Positions 12,101 to 25,700 of a DNA stretch of 64,000 nucleotides are shown piece by piece. Source of the stretch: Protonemura montana (lineage: Eukaryota; Arthropoda; Insecta; Plecoptera; Nemouridae); NCBI GenBank assembly GCA_947568835.1, contig OX387605.1, positions 14,450,418-14,514,417 on the forward strand, in the 5' to 3' direction. Every line of letters starts with the position of its first letter. Position 1 is the first letter of the stretch. The position numbers were made by a program, and so were the translations under genes. The notes beneath the pieces were generated by a model. That model did no database searches, was not told where the DNA came from, and saw nothing but the letters and a program-made list of their open reading frames with translations.

Positions 12101-15100
12101 TCGACGACTACTTGACGGGCCAGACTGCCCGGAGAAAGCTATTAAGGTCGAGAGCTCTCTGGCCAGAGCTGTCAGAGGAAATGAGCCTTCAGTGAAGCCT
12201 GTATTGTTGTGCCGCTCTGCGAGTCCTTAAATAATAGAAGCTCGACAGTTAGAAGTCTCTATGTAACAATATTACACTGTGCTGCACATAAGACAAGAGA
12301 GGAATATTTTCTCTGTCGAGTCTACGTACCCGACGGGAATAAACCAAGTCGAGAGAGTTTCTAATCAAATCAAGCCTGTTTAAAATAAGACAACCACGAC
12401 TTGGTATCGAACGGGACTGCCTTCGGCCGACAACTACCAAATACATATACAACCGCAACATTCAGGGTTATGAATTTATCTTAAAACAATAATTAAATTC
12501 CTTTCGCTAACACTCAGAGACTGTGTTTAACATACATAACCCAGTTAAATACCAGATGGGGAGGAAAGCAAATCAAATTTCCTTCGCGTGGAAATCTTGT
12601 GGCAGAAAACTAGGCGCTGCTCTGCGCGTCAGCATACCACCGCAAGTATTCTCGGAGAGTACGAAATTCCGATAGGCGTTTAAACATTTTGTTCTATCTG
12701 ACGGCCCGAGCTTGTTACGGTGAATTAATTGCCTCGGAAGCAGCGCATTGCTTGTCGAGCACATTTTTCCTTTCGGTGGAGGTGCCGGGACAGGAGAAAA
12801 CGCTACTTCAATTTCTGAATCGCGAATAGTCGCCAGAGGCCGATTGCATTTCAAAGGCAGTCGATCTGTTTTATCCGAGAGAAGATTCCGGGAAATGGGA
12901 GGCAAATATCGTTCGACAGCATTTCAGGCGAGAGATTTCGACTCTAGTACTTGCGAAGCTGCAGGCTTGTATTGTTTATTCGGGAGGGGACTTCATTATT
13001 GATCGCTGAATGCCTTTCCTTTGACTGACAAGTATTCGGCATAAAGCACTGCTTACGCAAATTCCAAAGCCGAGATCCATTCAGTTGACGGATAGAGATT
13101 ATTATTGATTAACGTTTGGCATGCCGAACTTCGCCAATCTTTATAACGCCCAGCGTCGAGGCGAACAGCGAGAAAATATTTCAGACGGATTCCGATGATA
13201 TTGAGCGTGAGTGAGCGCATTGGAGAAAGTCGGCTGACATACGAAGAAGAAAGCCATCGGAAAATAGCTGGAAAAACATGTACGCACCGAAATACGCTTT
13301 CCCTGAGCTAAGGAAGAATGAAACGGTCTTATCACTTGATTTGTGTGTGGAAAAAATAAAGATTTGATATTCTTCTTACCTAGCTAGTCACCGATCTACC
13401 AATTGCGTATGAAGGAAAACAGTCACCAACCTTGGCGCATTATAAATATGTACTACCGGACGTGGTGGGAAATGGTACACTTACTGACAATGTTTGAATG
13501 GCTTGCTCACACGGCTGCCCAAAATATTAGAACTGTTTTTTTTTTCAATTGTTTGAACATTTAACATTGATTAATTTAATAACATCGTCTATCACAATAA
13601 CCAAGAGAACGTATAAGTCTAATACTCAGCCAAAGCAAACAAGTGGGTACGCTTCAGACGTTTTGACCCAGAATAAAAGCCAAGAGGAAAGATATATCTT
13701 CAAATTTATTTTTAATTTTTGATTATGAACTATATGGCAAAGAGTGCACGTATATAAAGTCATATCATGTAGACGACTGACTTATTATTTAGAGATTGCA
13801 TTGCGTATTCAGTTAACAGTGCAGTGGCCATAATTCTGGTAACCATGTTTCACTGTGTCTGATAAGAGTTGTGGAAATCATAAATAATTGCACCAACCAA
13901 TGCGAGCCGTTTGCCGAGGGCTGTTTAATTAAACACATTCTTTAATTATGTGTTCTACGAAGCGGCCCAGTGTAACATTCGGGTGTTGACGACGGTGATA
14001 ATAAACTATGCAGTCTTGCTAGGAAATGAGAGGAAATGAAAGTAATGAACTTTTGGTGTCAGATGTTGCCGGGATCGAATGTTTTACTAGCTTGGAATTT
14101 TGTCGAATTAATGTGCCATCAAATTTAACGCCATTTGGTGACAAATTTCATCAAAATATCAGGCAGTCCAATACATTAACAGTGAGTGTAATGGTTGTCA
14201 AATGTCAAGTCAGCTTTAAATTTGACCGAAATTACGCGATGTCTGTGTGGAGCTGAGTCTGTGGTGCATTGGGTTGGGCATGGGGCGCGGGGGACACAAC
14301 ACTCACAGGCCGGACCATGCTTTTGACTGAGTCCCTTATGAATGAGTGTAGCGAACGAATACTCACCGACAAGTTTTACGCTGAATAAAGTCAAGACACA
14401 CGTCCAAACTTGCGCCATGTTGCGATCCGTGTTGCCCTTTCGGTGGAAGTCAGTTCCGGTCACGTAGTTTCCGCCCAATCATTAGAACAAGTCCTGCAAC
14501 AGGAAATACAAATCAAGTATTAATCGATAGCCAAGTGGTTCTACCAAAGCTCGCCAATCAATCAGTCGTAAGTTTGCTCGCGCATTTTGCAATACACGCG
14601 CCCATCAGTGTTATTTGGTCAGGATACACATATTGCATAGGTACGAGCAAAGACTATATATAGGTAGCACGAGTATATGTAATTACCAACTCGAAATTGA
14701 TACGCGATTTTACCATCCTATCCTGGTATTCATCCTGTCATGGTATCCTGATATTCATTTCAAGTTTGCGAATGTCAATTGAACAAACTACTAAAAATTA
14801 CGCCAGCTAATCAAGTAGGTAGATTAATACCTTCCATGATATGGTTATATCATCGTTACATCGATAATTTACGCAAACACACATATCCCCACGAGCATAT
14901 TATTTGAAGCATGCAAAGTCCGGTATGTCGTTGTTTCCTGCATTCGATTCGTAAAGATTGTTTCAAACATTTCATGAGATCCTTTAATCAGTGTTCAACA
15001 AATCATTTTTAAATTGTTTGACTTTTTTTTGCCTTTCATTTGTCCCTTTTGATCAGATACATTATTTTGGATCTGTCAAAAAAAGGAAAAAAGGAAAACA

Positions 15101-16190
15101 TTATCAGAGAATGAAATCACCTATAATACAAATTGTTGAAAATACGATTTAATTTTTAATATAATCCTTCAAACACTTAGATTAAACACAAACACAGTCT
15201 GCCTACCAAAAAATACATTCAATTACACAACATTATTTGAAACATGACATAATATTTATTAAATCAGACCACCATTTCTGTGCAAGAAACAAGGACACTT
15301 TTCGCTCTCCATTCGCTTACGTGCGCCAAGCGTTCCACACACAGCTCCGGTTATCAGCGCCCCGAACCGCCGTGCGTACAACACTCGCTCTAACAGCGCG
15401 CTATTGTGTGTATAGTAATGCAAGGTAATGTGCGTTTATTCCATAAAGTGTGTGTCAACATTCTTGTGCCGGGGATCTTTGAGAAACACTCGAGCCCATT
15501 GGGTTGCACAGTCACGCGCGCGTCTCCTTTCCCTGGCTTGCAAAGGACGAGCGCCCTACTATTTTGGCTGGCTGGCTGGGGCCGGGGCTGATGTAACGTT
15601 TATTGCATTCGCCTTGTCAACATGCTAGCAGCCAGACCTACCAGCTACGCTTGCTTTTCTCTCGGTGACATACTAGCCTTTATAATGGTGACTTGCTATC
15701 ATGATAGTTTATGGCTATAAGCTGTGAAGACACAAGCTTTATTGTACACGTTGAATTTTGCTTTTTTTATCATTATCGTGCCATCTTTTTTTGTCATCTC
15801 TTTGTGTTCTTATTAACTTACAGAGTAAAGCTTATTTTCACTCACTTAAGATTGTTTTTTATTGTAAGAGATTTCTCACCCCGCAGCCGATAAAAGTAAT
15901 TGCATGACTAAATCATAGGTAATTGTATTTCCTTTGTCAGTGGAGGTGCCATGATCTTGAGCATGACGAGGAGACGCCTATATGTTGGTCTTTTATAGCG
16001 CTCTTTCCTTTGGAAATCAACTTCCACCCATTTTCCCCCGACCAAACTGAGTAATCAAAACAGTCGACGAATCTTAGTTCAAGTGGCCAAGCCCAAGCGG
16101 AGGGCTCTGCTTCTTTGTCTGCCCCCACACTCGAAACTCATCAACGACGCTCGGCGTCGGCGTCGCGTGCCTCTTGAGCGACGTCCACCG
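9136..16190. other. Intergenic, no gene seen
   Basis: Seven kilobases without a supported exon, RNA gene or full repeat. They contain the dispersed core at 12774 and another GGTGGAGGTGCC-like word at 15940-15955 (GTGGAGGTGCCATGAT). Open frames are at most about 134 codons and overlap on both strands. Confidence 0.6.
12774..12789 (+). repeat. Dispersed GGTGGAGGTGCCGGG core
   Basis: The 16-base word CGGTGGAGGTGCCGGG is identical to the copy at 32672. It lies inside an open frame on the opposite strand that I do not consider a gene. The similarity does not extend clearly into the flanks. Confidence 0.45.
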
Positions 16191-16194
16191 ACAG

Positions 16195-16260
16195 GGCGTG
16201 ACGTCACGCTAGCCGGAAACTGATAAAATGGGCCGGAAGTTGAGGTTTTCCCTTTTATAA
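16195..16260 (+). promoter_or_regulatory. CRE plus ETS-type site cluster, possible promoter or enhancer
   Basis: A perfect CRE palindrome TGACGTCA lies at 16200-16207. GCCGGAAAC and GCCGGAAGT follow, the second matching the ETS consensus CCGGAAGT. A TTTTATAA stretch lies at 16252-16259. The surrounding 16080-16220 is GC- and CpG-rich against an AT-rich background. CRE and ETS sites together are typical of animal housekeeping promoters, but I see no supported exon on either side, so this is a weak candidate. Confidence 0.3.
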
Positions 16261-18265
16261 CGGAATAGTGCACCCACCACGTAGCATCGCGGGATACGTT
16301 CGAAGAAACTTCCATAGGGATTTTGCTAAAGATAGCATCGAGGTGGTTAACCAGGTTTTTGTCTAATAGAAGACGAGTAGTTTTTTTTTTAAAGAAATCA
16401 GATATTTCTGTAGAACAAGGTGTTTTTTTGCGTGCCACAAAGATTCAATTATGATTAGAAATCCGTCAAGTACGAGATTAGAGAGTTATTAAAAAAATGA
16501 AAAGAAATCCATCACGTGTGCAAAGAAACAAGATTATTTTCTATGTGAACACGATTATTTGATTCAATATTGACGTGAGAAGACAAAATTATAAATCCCA
16601 GTTACGGTATTGTTCTCGTAATTTGAATATTAAATAATAATTCATATCCTGGAGGGTTCTCGTCCGTACGCCGGGTAATGGCGTTTCGAATGAAATCAAC
16701 TCATTATGCATGTCCGTTAGGCGGCAAGAACAAAGAAGAAACCACGACCGGCGAGGTTCTGCAGGAAAATAAGTGGAAACAAAAATGTACAAGCAAAAAA
16801 ACTTTGATATGCACACGGTGCACAACTGCATGGAAAAGTTGAAACGTACTAGAGACACTATATAACGGAGTGTACTACCCCGCCATCTTGACAATCTTCT
16901 GAAGACTTTAACCAAACTTTAACGCGGATTAACGTCAGGAAACGTCACCTTAACTTAGAAATATCACGTGACTTGTCCGGTAACTCGGAAAACGTATTAT
17001 GCATCAGAATAAATGTCCGCGGACATAAAAAGTAAGAAAATATCTCGCGACTACAAACTTGTCTTCACAGCGACACCAAACTGAATCGGGGTTTTATCAT
17101 TCAGCAGGCGATATCATGCCAGTCCTGAACAAACTCGAGCTGACGACGCCGACGACGACATCGCCGCCGCCGCCGCCCTCAAGTCATATCGTCGCGTCGG
17201 TAAGGGGCGCCTAATTTCCACACAGCGTCGCGTCGGGCGTCGTTTTCCTTCCAGCAGGCAGTGCGGTCACTGGGGACCGAATTTGATCGACAGAACACTT
17301 CGAGGTCTCTTTGCCGCCGACGACTTTGCTCTTAGCTTTCCACGCGAGTCGAATCCTATTCGGTATTTCACTCATGAAATCTACCTCGAGTGTGTATGTG
17401 TGTGGGTGTGTGAGCGTGCATAACACAGCATTTATAATCTCATCACATGCATTCATGTTATTATTGTGAGCTGAAACTGCCGACTTGTTATCTGTACTGC
17501 CTACGAATAGTATCTGTAAGTTTATCGGCTTGTTTGCAAATAAGTTGTACGAATAATTTCTGAATTAATGGAAATATCAATTAAATTGTTGATAGCCTGA
17601 TTCTGACATTAACATAAACTTGATTTTCCTGGAGACTGCAAACTTTCTTTGCCACCCAACGATATTTCCTGAGGCATAGCCAAAAATGATCTTATAGTTT
17701 CTTGGAACAGAATTATTTCAAAAACATTCCCAGCGGTTGTAAAACCTTCAACAAACACACCTACGTGTTGTTAGGACGTAATGCCCTTCACTCTGAGAGG
17801 CTCTCTGAAGATGTTAGCGTGTCTTGCTCGCTAACCTCGCGGGATCATACATTTATCTTAGAAACATTCCACGCACTTTCGTACATAAATCACTTCTTTC
17901 ATCCCTAACCCAGCCTTCAACTCTTGTTCCGCTCCCTCGGCCATCCTTTTAGCGCAGACCGGTACACGGAAGACGGCGTGTTTACACGTCCGAGCGAGGA
18001 CAGGCCGTGAGTAAATCACGTCGGTACGCCGAAACGATTGACTGCGGTCGTCATAGCACGAAACTCACGAGGCCTTGCTGATTGCAACCAGATACAGATG
18101 GGAAGTAATTAGACGGAGCGATAATCATCACGGTGCTTCTTATTTCAGAGCACGAGTTTTTTCTTGAGCATCTGAGTTAATTGTGAATTGTGCATGATAT
18201 GGTGAAGGTGTCATGTTGGACGCTGTTTGCCATTCAGTGGAGTAAACAAGTGCTACGCTTTCAAG
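16261..18265. other. Intergenic, GACGCC/GCC island at 17141-17178
   Basis: A GACGACGCC and GCCGCCGCC patch sits in otherwise ordinary AT-rich sequence. A short GT-rich run lies near 17390-17420. No gene was identified. Confidence 0.6.
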
Positions 18266-18460
18266 ATATCGTGAGGTGCCATGATTAAAGCTGATTAAGG
18301 ATGATTAAGGATTATGGTTAAGGATGCGCCAATTGTTGAGCTTTTTGGTGATCGGTGGAGGTTCCATGATTAAAGCTGACTGTTAAATGGTGGAGGCGCT
18401 ATTTTTTAAGCTTTTTGGTGATCGGTGGAAGTGCCGTGTTTCAAGCTGACAAACTAAAAG
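18266..18460 (+). repeat. About 70-bp degenerate tandem repeat with GGTGGAGGTGCC-type core
   Basis: The string CTTTTTGGTGATCGGTGGA occurs at 18341 and again at 18411, exactly 70 bp apart. An older unit begins near 18271 with GTGAGGTGCCATGATTAAAG, and GGTTCCATGATTAAAGCTGA repeats it near 18360. The array abuts the 3' tail of the 5S-headed SINE. The core matches dispersed copies elsewhere in the window. Confidence 0.75.
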
Positions 18461-18469
18461 TTGATTATT

Positions 18470-18899
18470 TTGAGGTGTTTAACGACTGTCACACTGTTTT
18501 GACGACTGACCCTACGGCACTGGTCTAATGGCGTCGGTGAATGAGTGGATGATGACGAGGATGATGATGAACCTAACATAGCCTAGAAGAGATTAGGGGA
18601 AATCCGGTGCCGCCACGTAGCCAACTCCTTTCGAAAAGCACCAAGGGGACCACCGGCTTAACGTCCCTTCTGAAAGATAGTACAACTCGAGCAGTAGGAT
18701 TCCTCTACAAATCCATGCTGTCGAGAGGTTAATAAGCAAGGCGAATGAAGTTGCTGCACTAACTTGCATCCCTTCAACCTTTCTCCCGAACAGAACTGGT
18801 CATGAACTGGTCACCCATCCATTATCGATTCAGCGCAATGTCGCTTAACTTCGGTGATCTCATGAGAACCGGTGTTTCCAACACGCCAAACCGTTCGGT
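18470..18899 (-). mobile_element. 5S rRNA-headed SINE (SINE3-like), copy 1
   Basis: On the minus strand the element starts near 18899. Its head closely follows 5S rRNA: GGTTCTCATGAGATCACCG, GAAGTTAAGC and GGATGGGTGACC, which are the internal A-box and C-box regions of the pol III promoter. A roughly 300-bp body follows, containing TTAAGCCGGTGGTCCCCTTG and GGTTCATCATCATC. It ends with the tail GTCGTTAAACACC near 18470. Body and tail match the copies at 30.2-30.6 kb and 55.7-56.1 kb, which defines the boundaries. No clear target-site duplication was seen. Confidence 0.85.
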
Positions 18900-19377
18900 G
18901 CTAAAAGTTGTTTTTGTAAAATGGTAGCACCGTGTTCTTTCCTAAAACTGCAAGGAAACTCTCGATGATGTGAATTTTATTCACTAGAAAGGAGGATTAA
19001 AACAAAATATGTATTGCTTGAGTGTTTTAAAAGTATATAGCAGTGTTTGGAATTTAACGATTCCAAGTACTTTACGAATAAAATAACATGAAATGAGTTG
19101 GTATTCGTTTTCATTACTTCTAATTATAAAGAAGCCAAAGGAGCTTATGCAGATTTTTAAACGAAACCGCGCTCTCCTGTACTGGTGTACATGCTACTTT
19201 CTTACAACTTGCAACACAGACAACGAGACAGAGAGAGAAATAAATGTAATTGCATAATATTACCCTCTATCTTGTACATAGAGACGATTCCAACTTTGCA
19301 CTCGCAGTATGAAAAATAATATCACCATTTCGCTTTATTATGATATTACCACGTGGCCAGTATCCAGCCCGACACAA

Positions 19378-19394
19378 AGAGAGAGAGAGAGAGA
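19378..19394 (+). repeat. (AG)n microsatellite
   Basis: A short perfect AG array, continuing imperfectly into ACAGAGCG. Confidence 0.9.
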
Positions 19395-20073
19395 CAGAGC
19401 GATAAAGAGACAGATATCCCTGGAACGTCTGGCATATTACACACCGCAGAGTGGCCTATTTATGAAAAACAATAAAACGCGACGCTCGTCGGTAGAAGCC
19501 GTGTATACATCCGAGGCGTCTGGATAACATGCATCAAGGATGGCCGACCTGATTGGGACACGGTCCTGCTGGATGAAGAGGAACAAAATAGGCTAGCCTG
19601 TTAATTGGGCAGGCCACAGCGTGGACCCGCGGCGGGTGGAAGTGAGACCGAACCACTGCTAGGGAAATTGAATCTGAAAGGTATTTTAATGAAATTTGTG
19701 TTTCTCTCGCACTGGGCGAGCATATCTATACGGGCAACCAGGCGGGCAAGCCGTGTGCACCTACATGCTCGTCGTGGCTTCGGGGTAGGGCCCGGCGAAT
19801 GGGGAACGGGGGAGGACAAGCTTGGTTGATGGGCCACACGGGACGGGAAATAACATTCACTTATCGATCAATGGGGATTTGATGTTACCTCTTGTTAAAC
19901 GCTGTGCTAGTGCTAGGCGAAATAGCATAACACAGCGACATTTATAGGTCGACTTTAGATTAGCGACCCCGGCAAGGACGGCGGAAGGGGAACGCGACGG
20001 GCGCATGCAAATAATAATGTTATCGTCATTGTTATTGTGCGCATGGGGGGAGCAGGTAACATTGCGGGGTGTT

Positions 20074-20085
20074 GGGGGGGGGGGG
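20074..20085 (+). repeat. Poly(G) tract, 12 nt
   Basis: The run lies in a G-rich stretch (20041-20090) with further G-runs of 6 and 4, which together could form a G-quadruplex. Confidence 0.9.
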
Positions 20086-22704
20086 CATGGTAGAGACATA
20101 ACTAGATGTATTTCTGCGTAGGACCGCTTGGGACGACGCAGGAGGACGCACGGTAAACGCTCGACTAGACGCACTCAAAAGCATGTTACCGAGTTAACTT
20201 AATTACAAGAATGTCAGACATGGTTTGCTAAAATTGAGTTGCGAAAATGTAAGAAGGAGAAAATCGTGGGCGAATGAGATTATGTTGTGAGTATAACTTG
20301 GTTTCGAATTGAAAAATTATTCGTCTAGAAGTAAATATCAATACACGACTTGAGTTGAAAGACGATGCCAGTTGTGCAGGTCACACTAATTGCTAATTAA
20401 TGCTCTATTCGCTGAAGACACCCTACAAACCTATATGATGCATATACACTCACTTATATAGCCTAATTGGTTACAATTTGCTACCTCTGTGTAGAATCGT
20501 AATTTGTCAGATATCCTGATGGCCATTTGCATTAGATCTGGCTGCTCTTGTATCATTACAATACTCGAGTGAGCTGCCACAGAGAGAGCTCTGATGAATG
20601 ACGGGGACACAACAATCAATCACCATTGAAACACCGCCGGATGTGCACCGCGCTTCCGGTCATCAAACGCGACTAATGGCGGCTAATCAAAGAGCGCGCG
20701 GAGGAATCACTTTGATGGAGCAACACGACGCTCCGGCGCAGAAATGAGCAATGGATCCCTGGATGAAGCGACTGTATCAAAAGCCTTGCTAGTCGGACGA
20801 ACATACAGGCTGGCTAAGAACGGATACCAAACGGTTGGAATTCATGTTTTCGGTTTAAATTCCAGCGTTAAACGAATCGACGTTGGGTTTGAATGAAATT
20901 GATGGCTTTCTATGTTCCACTGGAGAGATTTTTAGTATTTTTTTTTTTACATTGAAGAGACCACAACTCGTGGTATACAAATGCGATAATTTTCTTTCCT
21001 TTCAAAGTCGTTCTTTTTAAGCGCTGCTCGATTATTCTTTCGGCTCGATAACGTAGGAAATTCAAATGAAAAACATTTGAATGTCACAAAATAAAAGTTT
21101 TAAACCATGCCCATAAAATAAGAATTTGCTCACGAAACATTTAATCGCGTTGCGTTTAATTTAAATGGTTGGTCATTGATCAGAAATTCCGAACTTTGAA
21201 ATGCTGCAAACAAAGAACGACGAGGACAGTCACGCATAATTATTAACCTGATTGGATTCTCTGTGTCTGTTTTCAATTCTGTAAACCGGCCGATTCGTTC
21301 GGTGTCTGTTTTTCCGGCCAGACAAGCCTCAAACTGGGTTAGGGCCGTCGATGTTCCAGTCGCGTACCTCGCCAACATGTTCCTTCGGTACATCGATGTA
21401 TGATGTTGCCGATAATATGCTAACTGGCCCAGTTTGAGTGGGGACATTTTTTAATATCAAATTGTGTGTACGGTTTAATTAAATTCTTGGCGAATGTCCA
21501 ATGAAACCATGTGATGCATTTATCGGAAAAACCTTTGCCTACAAATGTGTGTCCCTTGTCTGCCTTAACCTATACGCATTGACAAAAAAAAAACTAGAGT
21601 AAAACATAGTGGAAAACGACAAAGCAATTATTTTCGTATAACTTGCACACGGACAAGCAACAAGAAGGGGACTTGAGGGCAAGTTTAATGGCAATTAAAT
21701 TACCTTTACACAGACATGTTTATTCGATACTCGAAATCATTCGTTTGTCGAATCCTTAGAGAATAGACTTTTACTGAGACAGAACACCAACTTGGTGTAA
21801 CGCTCGTGAAACTGAAACGTTGGGCGGGTGTAGGAAGGGAGGTAATTGGTGAGCCTGCCCAAGTCCAGACCAGTTAACAACAGTTGTAGCAGATGCGGGG
21901 AGCAGCACAAACCGACCACCGCGAGCTGACAATTCGACTCTGTCAGAACATCGGCCACCTATTCCAAAATAATTCGCTGCGATGAACACTACATTTTTCA
22001 ATTGCACACGATGTGTGAGACACGGATATTGATATAGAATCTATGAAATGTAAAAGCAGCAACCCTCGCAACGGCAATAAATGTATAACTATGTGGTACG
22101 AAAACTACCCTCTCTAGTTATCGTTTAATAGCAATAAAACTTCAAAGTGACCATATAGATATCCTGATAAAAAGTGAGATCATAGTGTAAAAATCATTCA
22201 TGCAGATGAAAGAGCGCAAAACATATGGCTGACAGGTTTTTTCCTTTATCTCCTCGCCCTAGCTCCATCGTTACTCATATTACATTTTTGAATTTCCCTT
22301 CATCTCTTCATCAATAAAAGGGAGCCGCATTGAAGATAAAACCAGATCGGCACGTTTCAATGGCAGACTGTTATGCAGGTTATGAATATCGCAACACGCT
22401 AGTGCGATCTCGTTACGCCTTGCCCACGCCAGCGACGCCGCGTTGGCCGGCGCCTGCACCCAGATGCCAGCTCGCTCGCGAATTCATTGGCTAGCCAAGC
22501 ACGCTCAAGTGCATCCCTTCAATAATTAGTGCACATCCTCGAGCTGGGAGATATGAGTGGCAACAACGGTGTGTTTTCAAGAGTCACAAGAAATAAATAC
22601 CGACTTGTGCACCGAGGGGAACATCGACTCGTGCATCGTTTATAACTTGTAATAAAGACAAGAAAACGTTTTTCCACTTGTCGAAGAAAGAAGTTTAAGT
22701 AATT

Positions 22705-22706
<2 letters not shown>

Positions 22707-22746
<40 letters not shown>
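22707..22746. repeat. (TA)20 microsatellite
   Basis: Forty bases of perfect TA repeat, the longest dinucleotide array in the window. Confidence 0.98.
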
Positions 22747-22749
<3 letters not shown>

Positions 22750-25700
22750 GCTTTGTTATGTATTTTGTTTTCTAGTTAAATGAAATAAATGGTTCGTCTT
22801 TCTAACGATCTTCTTGGTGTAATTTTAGCACATTACTGTTTACATAAGAGCACAAGACGACGGGGAATCGTTAAGTAGGTCAGGATAAAACATCAAGAGA
22901 TTGGGTATCACTCGGCCAAGCTCTCCGGGAGTTCAATGGGCCTCGAGAAAATGGTGGCAAAACAGCTGCCCACGTGGACTTTTTCTCGCGCGTGAAAGCA
23001 GAGGAAAATAGTTTTTCCTGGACACACACACTCACACACTCACACGCCAGCACCACCACGAACGGGTCAGAGATCTAATAACGCTCCGTCTTTTACTCGA
23101 GCACGACGAGGCGGTAGAAATTGCATCTAGGATCTTTTGATAACACGTGTGTGCTCAACATTTTCAAACTTATACGCCAACTTCATTTCACATGCAAAAG
23201 ATTCGGTGATCGAATTCCATCCACGAGGAAAAACTAAGATGAAAGTTTATCCTGGATGGTGAAGATGCCGCCGCCTCAGCCACTAGCATCACCGTCGTCG
23301 TCGTCTTGGAGTTGTCAACAAAACATAACTCTACGAGTTTAAAGGAAACAAGTTCCTTAAAGTTCTTATGGAGTTCTCCGAGACCGGTCGCATGGCACCC
23401 AACTCCCAAGGACTATATTTATATTTATTTACCTTTTATTATTCAAAGAAGGTATGCATCCCGCCCGGGCTTCTCGTTGGGGATTATATCCAGGTTATAA
23501 AGAACAGCCAGAAGCTATTAAATGGGCAGGAGAAAAGTCGGCGAAATATTTCCTCTTTTGTCATAGGTAAAGACGCTGTCCAAAAATATTAAAGAACGTG
23601 GTGAATGTTGTGGTGGAAATTTCTGCGGCTATTTAAAATTCAGAGAAGGTTCATTTGGTTTATTAGAGATTCCAACGGTTAAGAAAGAAACTTAGATGCT
23701 AAAGAGGATTTCTTTTTTTTCTGAGATTTAATTTTTGGAAAAGCGAGAATTAACTCGCGGGAAAATTAGATCGTAATTCTGTGGGCCAAAGAGGCAAAAG
23801 TTAAATGTTTCCGCAAATATCTTCTCTCATTATTTTCATAGCAAAGTTTGTATAACCCGGTTACGTTGATACCGCGCGATGAAGTTGGATAAACCTTCGG
23901 CAATTCACTAAGGTTCTTGAGTGAATAGAACTCTTTACATGTGCTTCCCATACACGTTTACTGAGCGGCTGAGCCTGGCTGCCTCTCTATTAACGACAAG
24001 CACTGCATTGTACCTCGATTCAATCATTTATTCAGTCGATCTCATTAAGATATTATTAGCAAACTACACGCTTACTATTTCTAGCACAAGGCAACGACTT
24101 GATGTAAATTAACTTTGAAGTAAACGAAAGATTGCATTAATAAATTACAGACGTTCCCTATCGAGCACAATTGAAGCTAATTGACTAATTTTATAATCAA
24201 TTCCAAGGTAATTTCATTGAAAAACAAGCTGGATTGCTCGGATGGCTAACAAGACTATATCCATTGATTAATTGTATTTAATCGATTTGTGCTTTACTTC
24301 ATATCAAATTTAAATTTAAACGTATTTCAGAAAACCTTGCAGGCGAATTCGTCTTTAAAATGTAATTGTCCTATAAAATGCAGCTGACAAACAAACATTG
24401 TAGGTCATGTTGCTTATTTATCAGCTATTGAACGCATAAAAAATTGATAGCTCAGCGTGCAGCAGGAGAAAGCTACGTACAGAACGCTGCCGGCGAATGG
24501 GGTAAAGTACTTAAATAATTTGTACTTTGAGATTATGATGTGATAGTTAAAGGGTGAGACAATGCGAAACGAAAGCTTTGGCGCGTAATGTGAGACGCGG
24601 AAGAGCCATTATGGTTCGCGAGCGAGGATTTTCCGTCAAAGTTTTCCAGGTGTTATCCTGTTTTCCTTGCCCTCTCTGTGTAGGCTTGTTACCAGGTTTA
24701 GAGGCTAGTGCAGATGAAAGCCCACTCCGGTAGCTCATACCAAGGATCGAACAAAATTTAGATAAATACACAGGCATACCCATATTGCCCGTTTTTCTAT
24801 CCATTACTAGAACACACGTTATTTTCTTTGTCTTTTCGTCATACTTTGTACACCAAAGTATCGATTTGGTCTACCATATATTTCCAATAGAAGTCTAAGA
24901 ATAAGTACACATATTTTTAAAACGAGTGCATAATTTGGTTGGTGCATTTTCCGTAATGCAGTCTTTGAGGATGCAAGAAGCTCCACCCATGGGAAAGTTA
25001 CCATTAAATATACAGCATCATAATATATTTCGCAATTTTATGGTCGAAAAGATCACATTGAAGAGTTGCAATTAGAGGCGTTAAATTTTCTTTGATAAAA
25101 AATGTAGCACTTATATTTAAAAAAAAAAAATGCAAGTTCCTTCATAAAAAAATGCGTGTAGCGAAAGACCTGCACCTTAGTGAAGCGTACGCTACATTTA
25201 CTAATGTAAGTAAAATTAGCAGTAAATCACAGTAAATTTACTACCATACAGATCATAATTCACCGCCTACAAAGACAAATTATTCACACCGACTACCAGT
25301 TTCATCTCATCGCGATAATATCATTGTAATCCGTTGTTAACATGTTGTTCTTGTGCCTTATACCTTCGGCCAGTAAAAACGGGTGCAAACTTTCTACGGG
25401 TACGCGCGGCTCTACAACTTTGATGTAAGAAGCACCGCCCCGGCAGCAAGTAAGCAGCAAGCAGGCAGGCAGGCGTCGGTGTGGAATGTAAGCAACGTGA
25501 GCGTCGCGACGCTACACTGCCACTGCTAAGCAAACGCTGCCCTCCCCAGCCCCATCTGCCTCCATCTGCCCCTTACACCCCTAAAGCAACACTCGTAATG
25601 GAATTCCTGCAGAGCAGCAGGGAAGCGAGATCGGCACAATATTATGAGACCTGAAGCTCTTAACACCTCTTAACTAAAAACAATCTTAATATATGCAAAT

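Noticed and set aside
16079..16438. 119-codon minus-strand open frame starting MARKKTPCSTEISDFF
   Set aside because: It looks partly protein-like, but its second half is arginine-rich from a GGCGTC island and no family is recognised.
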